Shown here one piece after another: positions 57,578 to 64,000 of a stretch of 64,000 bases of DNA. Both the position numbers and the translations under genes were made by a program. Positions within the stretch are counted from its first letter, which is position 1, and each line of letters opens with the position of its first letter. The DNA comes from Adineta ricciae (lineage: Eukaryota > Rotifera > Eurotatoria > Adinetida > Adinetidae). The notes under the pieces were generated by a model. That model saw nothing but the letters and a program-made list of their open reading frames with translations, had not been told where the DNA came from and did not search any database. The stretch covers positions 434,001 to 498,000 of the forward strand of contig CAJNOJ010000029.1 of the NCBI GenBank assembly GCA_905250025.1, given 5' to 3'.

Positions 57578-60500
57578 ATGCCGAAGCGACTGAGAGGAAG
57601 AAACAAGACTGTATTTCTTTTAGATGAATTACTTTTGCTAGCAGCGCACATGACTTCATCATCTTCGAATCAACCAACTTCAACAAACAGATTAACTAAT
57701 AGTTATTTTTTCTATGGCACGCATCCATTACGAGTTCCTGATCATATCACAACGTCGAGTTCGGCGCATGAAATATCAACAGTAGCAAATCAAGAAAATC
57801 ACCATTTATCTCTTAATTTAACCAACAGTCAAAACGGATTTTTATCGACGTCGGAGTTGTCAACAACCAGATCATTGAATGATCTTCTGGAATGTAACAC
57901 TGACAGAGACGATAATAGCGAGGTATTGATTTGCACTAAAACTTTAAACTGAGGAGAAGGGAAAGAAAATCACTGCTCGGATCGCAAGGAAATAGGCAAA
58001 GGAAAATAAATATTTTGCTTCTTGACATTTGACATTGATAAAATATTCTCTTCTAGAATTTTGAAGATGCAGTTGAAAGTCTTGACGACGACGACAAACG
58101 AAAAGACACGCCTAATCGGTTTGTATACCAAAACATGTGTCGTTCGGAATATATCTTTTGATTTCGAATTCAGACGGCGATCAGCTGCCAAAGTATCTGA
58201 CGATCCGACGCTGGATATAATACAAGCATTGAAAGAATGTGATCAAATCAATAAATTATTTTTGCAAAATCATCTCAATGAAGCTTTGAGAAAAGCGAAA
58301 GCACAGTACGTTCTACGATACAACTGTCAACATCTTCTTGCATGTATTTTTTGTTTTTCAACAGAGAACATCGTTCGCTCTATCACAGCTTATGCCATAG
58401 CACAATTACCTACACTCAAGCCGTGATGACATTCAACAATGTAACGTGCAACCAATACTTTCTATTTTGAAAAGTTTCTCATCGAATGATTATTCATTAG
58501 GATGATGTTGAAGTCGCCGTTCAATCATTGAAACAAACTAGTACTTTAGCAAAAAAATATGAGCCATACAAGCCGTGGATACCATTTAGTCTTTCAGCGA
58601 AATCAGCACCTAATGAATGTAAGGCCTTGTCTTTCAAAATAAGCTGTATAGTTATGTCTGTTCTAGATGAACTCCATGCGAAATTGGCGTATGCTGAAGC
58701 ACAACTGCTCCGAGCTCTCTTAACATTCATACAAGATCAAGGTCTATTTAGTTTCATCAGTGGTGCAATAAAAATCAAAGAATGCCATGATATATTCGTG
58801 TTCGTATGCTACGATTGCCACAATGAGATGAGTGTGTTGTTTGCTTGTAGGAAATTAGCCAAACAGAATGATCGATCGAAATTTTCATCGACTTTCTCCT
58901 ACGAACACTTCGATAGCGGTGTTCGAATGGGCAATGGTGCATTTAATTTGGTATGAAATCGAATTGCTTTTGTTGTTGGATATTTCAGGGATAAGATGAT
59001 TATTTAGATGATCTCAAATCTTCCACAACGTGTAATCAGATATCTTGAATTTGTTGGATTTTCCGGTGATAAAGTATGATCCATTACTTTTGATAGAAGC
59101 TGAGAAAGAAAACAAAACACTACTCTCTTAGGACTTTGGTATAGAGCAACTCGAGCTAAGTGCCAATAGTTATGGGCTACGAGCAGCATTCTCTGCTCTG
59201 TTTCTACTTGGCTATCATACATTCGTGACCTCAGTTTTTGGTAAATGAATTTCTTCGAGCGAAACGATAACAGGTGTTTGGTTTCTTTTAAGGAAATAGC
59301 GATGGTGATCTTCGCACTTGTCATATGCTAGTTCAACGTTACTTGAAACTATATCCTGATGTAAGTTTTTATGTTTAATAGATGTAATAGACTACTGAGC
59401 ATACTATGTGAAGAAAAACAGCTTTTATTCTGCAGATCAAATCGACGTCCTTCGTAATCGTTTTTGTTCAGCATCATTTTCTGTTGTCGTTTGACTTTGT
59501 TGATGATTGACTTCGACTGAGCACTTCGTACATGGCACGCGAACAGGAAAACACAGTGGGATAGGTATTGGAATAGGCAGTGGGATGAAAGATGGTAGAA
59601 TACAAGTGTAGTTCGACAGAGCGCCTTTTGCTAGAGTTGAAAATAGGTTCGATGAAGTGACTGGGTGTGACGGTACTGGTAGTATTGGTGGTGGTAGTGG
59701 AGGTGGTGGTGGTGGTGGTGGTGGCAGTGGAGCGGAAACAGGAGGGAGAGGTGGAGGAGCAAATAATGAGTGGTATTGAAAACGATTGATATCAATCGGA
59801 GATGCCCAAGGCATGTTCGATGGTAAATAAAGTGATGGTTGCCACGCGAGATTAACAGGTAGATTTGACGGAGTAGTTGATGGTTGTTCAGTGCGAAGAA
59901 TTTTTTCATTTGAATGCGGTGAAGAGGATGATCGATGACGTTTTGAGAAGGGTGAAGGAGTGGATTTTCGAGTAAATCGATTTAACTTCGTTTTTGACAT
60001 GATTGGAGTTAGACGACGAAGGGGTAATAATAGTTTTCGTCGATTAGCATCAAGCAGCTGCTGATCCGATTTGCTCAGTCCATTCTTCTTTTCTGGTGAC
60101 TAGAAATAGTCATTTTTTTCCTATTAATCAATATGCTTTTCGTATGAACTCATACTTTAGATTTGTTAGCGGAGATAATAGACGATGAGATATGATCAGT
60201 TTCATTTTCTGCAACCTTCGAAAGGAAAGAGCATCGGAATTTTGAACAAAACATGGCTTTTCACAGTACATACTCGATTCTTTTTGAATGAAGCACGCCG
60301 ATATTGATTAAAGCAAACTTCACTGCACAGCGTCTTAGAATCTCCGTTATCTGTTCGTAATGTGAATGACTGTCCGCCTAACTTCTGACACCAAGCGCAT
60401 GTTGACGCTAAACAAGCATTATTAAGTGACGCGAAAGTTAATTCACTCCTCCAAACATACCCTCTTGTTGATCTTGAGTAACAGTTGATTTCGTTCGTGA

Positions 60501-62908
60501 AGGCTTTATCTTTGGCGCATCAGTTAGATTATATCCATACAAACGAAGTAGTTCATTAACTTGCAATTCAACCGGTTCATCTTTGATATGAACGCTTGTT
60601 TTCATGATTGAAACAGTTCGAGTATTCAGTTCGCTATTGTCGTTGTCGTCGTCTATCTGTCAAGCAGAAGTAACATGAATGAGACGAGGGTAAAAGAGAA
60701 GAGAAGAGAAAGAGAGATCAGAATGGAATTAGATTTCAGCAGCGTTGGTGTCGATATCTGATTTCTTCCTCACGTTCGCTATGTCGTCCTATCGAATTAC
60801 TCTTTATATTCATCTATTCGATAAAGTCCAAGAGTAGTCGTCATAGTAGTGATGCTTATTGGTCATCGTACTCTTAGATTAGACTGCTGCTGATTATTTT
60901 TCCTATATTGAATTATACTCGAATTACCTTTGATTTTTTACACTTTTTTTTATCAAAAGAATCACAGATCGATTTCGTCTGTATGTGTATGTATATATGT
61001 ATGTGGAAGAGAACGAGAAAGAGATGAACATTTTCTTTACCCTTCTGCTTTCGAACAGAGAAAAAAAAGAGAATGGAGCATCTTCATTAACTTTGGTTAT
61101 AACGAGAGTATGTAAGGGAGGGAGAGAGAGAGAGAGGGAAATCAGATCAGATTTCAATCCACACCCATATCCGATTGCTGCAATGATATTTTGAGGAAAA
61201 GAGCATTGAGAATTATATAGATATATTGTGATTGAAGGTTATACAGTTATGTTATGTTTTGATGTGATTACTTATTTTGATTTCAAGTATTTCTCTTCAG
61301 TTATTCCGACTATTCACTCGAAAGTAATTGTTTGAATTTGGATCTACGTATATCATATTCATCGATGTATATTGCGAGCTGCTTCGCTTTTATTTCTTTG
61401 TATTCGGTATCAAATGTAAAAGCTGATTAGAAAAGTCGCTCTCGAATTTCGATTAGACAAAGTCAAATGATAACCTGTTCTTATTTATCTGTTTTAGTCT
61501 TACTTATTCCTATTCTTTCGTGCACGACTTCATACTTTACATTATCAACTGAATGAAGTAATTGATTAAGAAAAAGAATGATTTGTATGACATTGTTTGT
61601 ATTCAGGCTGTTCGAACATACGAATATGCAATGCGATGTCAAAATGATTGGAAACATCTTCATCATGTAAGAAGTCAATAAGGAAATCGAACATTCGACT
61701 TCGTATCTTTGTAGATCGCATATTGGGAGATTTTATTCTGTCATGCGTAAGTTTGATCGCTTGAAAACGCTATGAACCGCTGAATTTTTTCCTGTTAGAC
61801 TGCAAAAAGACTGGAAACGTGCAGTAGACATATGCAGAATTTTGCTTAATGAAAACAATTGGAGTAAAGCAACGTACTGTTATCTATTATCGACGTTTCT
61901 TTTCGAAGATAATAATCGAATTGCTACAGATGAAGTTATCAAATTGTATAAGTACGTACGGAGTAATCCAATTCAACGCAAATCATTTTTTTCTTTTGTT
62001 CCAGACGAGTTCCTGAATTGAAGATTCGTCTTGCGGGCAAATCGATTCCTTTGGAGAAATATGCCATGAGACAATGTGATCATTTTCTCGCCCAACGATG
62101 GTTATTCCTACCCGCATTGGTAACTATCGACATCTATTGTCGATTCTCAAATTGATTTTGTTGTTAGATATTAACATAGAAAACAATAACTGCGCAAATT
62201 TTTTGCACTTCGTGACACGAGAGAATTTTTTCGTGAGAAGGATTCGATTTGACGTTAATGACGATGAACCAAGATCATATGAGATGAGCCCAGATGTTTT
62301 ATTCTAGGAATTCATCTACCTTCTCAATGGTTTTTACATTCTTGCGCATGATCATCAAAAATTGAAAGAAACACTCGATGTTGTTGATAATGCTTTGGAT
62401 GAGTTGGAGCATCATCATCAAAGTAATTGATTTTGTCGTTGAAATCAATATGTACACGATTGTCCTTGTTTACAGATGATCAATTCTACGCGGATAGTTA
62501 TGGTTCGGGATTGTTACTCCGTGGTGTACTTCTTCACTTCCTTCATCGATATGACGAAGCACACCAAGCATTTGATGAAATAATCGAAATGTTCGTTTGA
62601 TTTTGCTTCACTTTATCTTATTGAAATCTTCTTCAAGGGCAAAACAATTTGACGAGAAATCATTTCTGGCAGCGAATGCCGCGCTGGAAAAAGGCTTGAT
62701 CTACTTGAATTTAAAACAAAAGCAAAAAGCATTGGAATACCTACAAAAGTCACTGTAAGTTCCTCTGAAAGCGCTTGCAAGATGTTGCATTGCGTTTCTG
62801 TTTGTGATTGTCAATTTCAGAAATGACTACAAAGATTATCAGCTTGAATCTCGTCTCCAATTTCGTATCAATGCCGCAATGCAAACAGCTAAACATCTGG
62901 ATAATTAA
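57578..62908 (+). CDS. TTC39: TTC39-family tetratricopeptide repeat protein
   Basis: Nineteen exons encode 687 residues. They run 57578-57922, 58057-58118, 58174-58305, 58365-58440, 58501-58618, 58667-58799, 58851-58950, 59008-59073, 59132-59240, 59293-59360, 61498-61557, 61607-61666, 61715-61746, 61799-61951, 62005-62119, 62308-62422, 62476-62590, 62638-62754, 62821-62908. The first 115 residues are disordered. The core matches TTC39: AYAEAQLLRALLTFIQDQGL, SGVRMGNGAFNL, RVIRYLEFVGFSGDKDFG, LFLLGYHTFVTSVFG, FLFFRARLH, WKHLHHIAYWEILFCHALQK, VPELKIRLAGKSIPLEKYA and the C-terminal ALEYLQKSLNDYKDYQLESR with TPR helices. The family has a TPR/DUF3808 fold and is linked to lipid metabolism and ciliary roles in vertebrates. 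The ATG at 57578 is the first in frame; a later one at residue 25 is possible. Intron 59361-61497 (2.1 kb) hosts SOBP in antisense. Confidence 0.9.
59437..60605 (-). CDS. SOBP: SOBP-like (sine oculis-binding protein) FCS zinc-finger protein
   Basis: Four exons (60605-60461, 60407-60274, 60215-60156, 60099-59437) encode 333 residues. Residues 1-48 contain KDEPVELQVNELLRLYGYN, matching the SOBP N-terminal MNELLGWYGY segment. An FCS-type zinc finger follows (CAWCQKLGGQSFTLRTDNGD, LCSEVCFNQYRRASFKKNR), aligning with human CAWCQKVG...FCSEKCFAACRRAYFKRNK. The tail is Pro-rich, with a run of Pro at about 230-250 and FIPLPIPIPIPLCFP, equivalent to the human PLPVPIPIPIPIP tract, and ends in KRLRRTSI. 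Human SOBP is 873 residues and has a second zinc finger not seen here. The frame stays open upstream of the ATG to an acceptor at 60657, so an earlier exon is possible. It is a nuclear protein thought to act with SIX/sine oculis factors. The gene lies wholly inside a TTC39 intron. Confidence 0.88.
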
Positions 62909-63640
62909 TTAAACTGAAAGGCAAAAGTAATCAATACCTATTTTGTGATATTTTTCTTCGTTTTGTTCCGTGTTTTTTTTTGTGATCATATCAATAACAA
63001 ATAAATTGTCGTTTTATTTTTCATCTTGTTTGTCTTTTCTTATGTAAACACATGTAAGACAGTCAGTTGATATGTGTTAGCATTGAATAGCTTAAGAACT
63101 ACTCATTGCGACTGATTCGTTGTTTCGCGTAAGTTAGGTTCACACATACCTCCTCTCGTTTTTCCTTCTATTCATTTCATAACAGGGTGCTTTTCATCAT
63201 CCGATAGTAATCAACAGTACTCAACTGTTTAATTTCAATTTCTACAGTTACTATAGATGATCGAATATCATGTTAAGATCAAATAACAGCTGTTAGTTAT
63301 ACTAAAAAATTCTGATATCAAATATCATATTGTAATTGGCTGTTGAATATCGAATATCACTTTGGAATCTGATATCGAACAGAGAAGCTCAGTCAGATAT
63401 CGCGTATCTTACAGATTCTTCCATTAAATTCGAAATTAAGATTTGATTTCATCGAGTCAATAAGACTGGAACAGATTTATCTGGGACGAAAGCAATGAAT
63501 AATTTAGAACGTTGCATTTCCCAAACGAAAGTGAAAGTTGGAATTGTTCATTTTGTTTACGGATAAACATACATTTTCCTGGCGCCTTGTTTTAGATATT
63601 CAATTGTATATTTTTCTCAGGTCCGATAGCAGCGACTAAA
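62909..63640. promoter_or_regulatory. Spacer and promoter region upstream of TMEM68
   Basis: TTC39 poly(A) signal AATAAA is at 63000-63005. A cluster of seven ATATC-ending heptamers lies at 63263-63401. A leader acceptor (TTTCTCAG) ends at 63620, 20 nt before the TMEM68 ATG. Confidence 0.5.
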
Positions 63641-63984
63641 ATGGTTTTTAGCAAAATTATTTCTTATTTCGTAGCATTACTTGAACGCTCAAATTTCGAT
63701 ATAATCTATTTGGCATGGTTATGGACGTTATTTAAACCACTATGCATTGCTCTATTAACGTTATTCCTTCTACCAGCTATTATCCTTTTATTTATGTACG
63801 GTTCGTCATTATTTTGTTTAATTTACAAACATTGGAACCGATTGAAAGTAAATCATCCGAGATTGAACATACGAGGAAAGAAAAGTGACATGTTTTCTCT
63901 AGGCTGCATACTCGGAAGATCTTTGGTATGGAGCTATAAAAACATTGGCTGTGTTTTGGGAGTTACAGGCGACTATATGGCATG
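63641..63984 (+). CDS. TMEM68: TMEM68-like acyltransferase, N-terminal exons (cut by window)
   Basis: Two exons (63641-63847, 63903-63984) and a donor site at 63985 are visible; the rest lies beyond the window. Residues 1-69 contain two hydrophobic segments (DIIYLAWLWTLFKPLCIALL, FLLPAIILLFMYGSSLFCLI). Residues 70-96, starting AAYSEDLWYGAIKTLAVFWE, match TMEM68 (EAYSHNLWDGARKTVATLWD) and lead towards its WHG motif. TMEM68 is an ER monoacylglycerol/diacylglycerol-type acyltransferase. The catalytic HX4D motif would fall in the next exons, so activity cannot be judged here. The 3' end is open because the window ends. Confidence 0.75.
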
Positions 63985-64000
63985 GTGAGTGGCAATATCA

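Overview
The window looks like gene-dense nuclear DNA of a small-genome invertebrate, most likely a bdelloid rotifer (Adineta/Rotaria type). The evidence is an animal gene set (MAB21, SIAH, FBXO7, TRA2, CCDC33, ATRX, NOL4-like, SOBP, TTC39, TMEM68), AT-rich DNA, and very many introns of about 43-70 bp with GT-AG ends. The lineage call is an inference from architecture; no ribosomal or mitochondrial marker is present. No CRISPR array, prokaryotic operon, rRNA, convincing tRNA or intact transposon was seen. Exon joins were worked out by hand from splice sites and reading phase. Every multi-exon model closes in frame from ATG to stop, except TMEM68, which runs off the window.

Layout, left to right. 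MAB21-like (+, 1.5-2.6 kb) converges on SIAH (-, 3.1-4.4 kb). Then come a doubtful small CxxC protein (-) and an unrecognised Ser-rich protein (-, to 6.4 kb). A gene-poor 5 kb stretch leads to an N-terminal-type RASSF gene (+, 11.6-12.9 kb). SNAPC4-like (-) and FBXO7-like (-) occupy 13.5-18.7 kb. FBXO7 is divergent from TRA2 (+, 19-20 kb) across a 255 bp promoter region, and TRA2 is followed by CCDC33-like (+, to 24.6 kb). A three-gene minus-strand tandem follows: E2 enzyme, NDUFA6 and a RING/B-box protein (27.6 down to 24.8 kb). After a decayed 2 kb stretch come NOL4-like (-), METTL26 (+) and a 19-exon ATRX (+, 33.1-37.1 kb). A 10 kb minus-strand gene encodes an unrecognised 1,842-residue scaffold-like protein with a PDZ-ligand C-terminus (38-48 kb). 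Three minus-strand membrane or secretory genes follow (single-pass protein, MRH-like receptor, Ly6/uPAR protein; 49-53 kb), then a disordered 736-residue protein (+). TTC39 (+, 57.6-62.9 kb) carries SOBP nested in antisense inside its 2.1 kb intron. The window ends in the first two exons of TMEM68 (+).

These are mostly unrelated housekeeping and regulatory genes rather than one pathway. Some themes recur: ubiquitin/NEDD8-type ligation (SIAH, FBXO7, E2, RING protein), nuclear regulation (SNAPC4, TRA2, ATRX, NOL4-like, SOBP), and a secretory cluster. The most notable structural signal is a 3' splice acceptor within about 1-25 nt of the start codon in many genes, plus an 81 bp NDUFA6-to-RING junction holding a poly(A) signal and then an acceptor touching the ATG. 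This is the layout expected for spliced-leader trans-splicing, which is known in bdelloid rotifers. No toxin, defence system or viral element was recognised.
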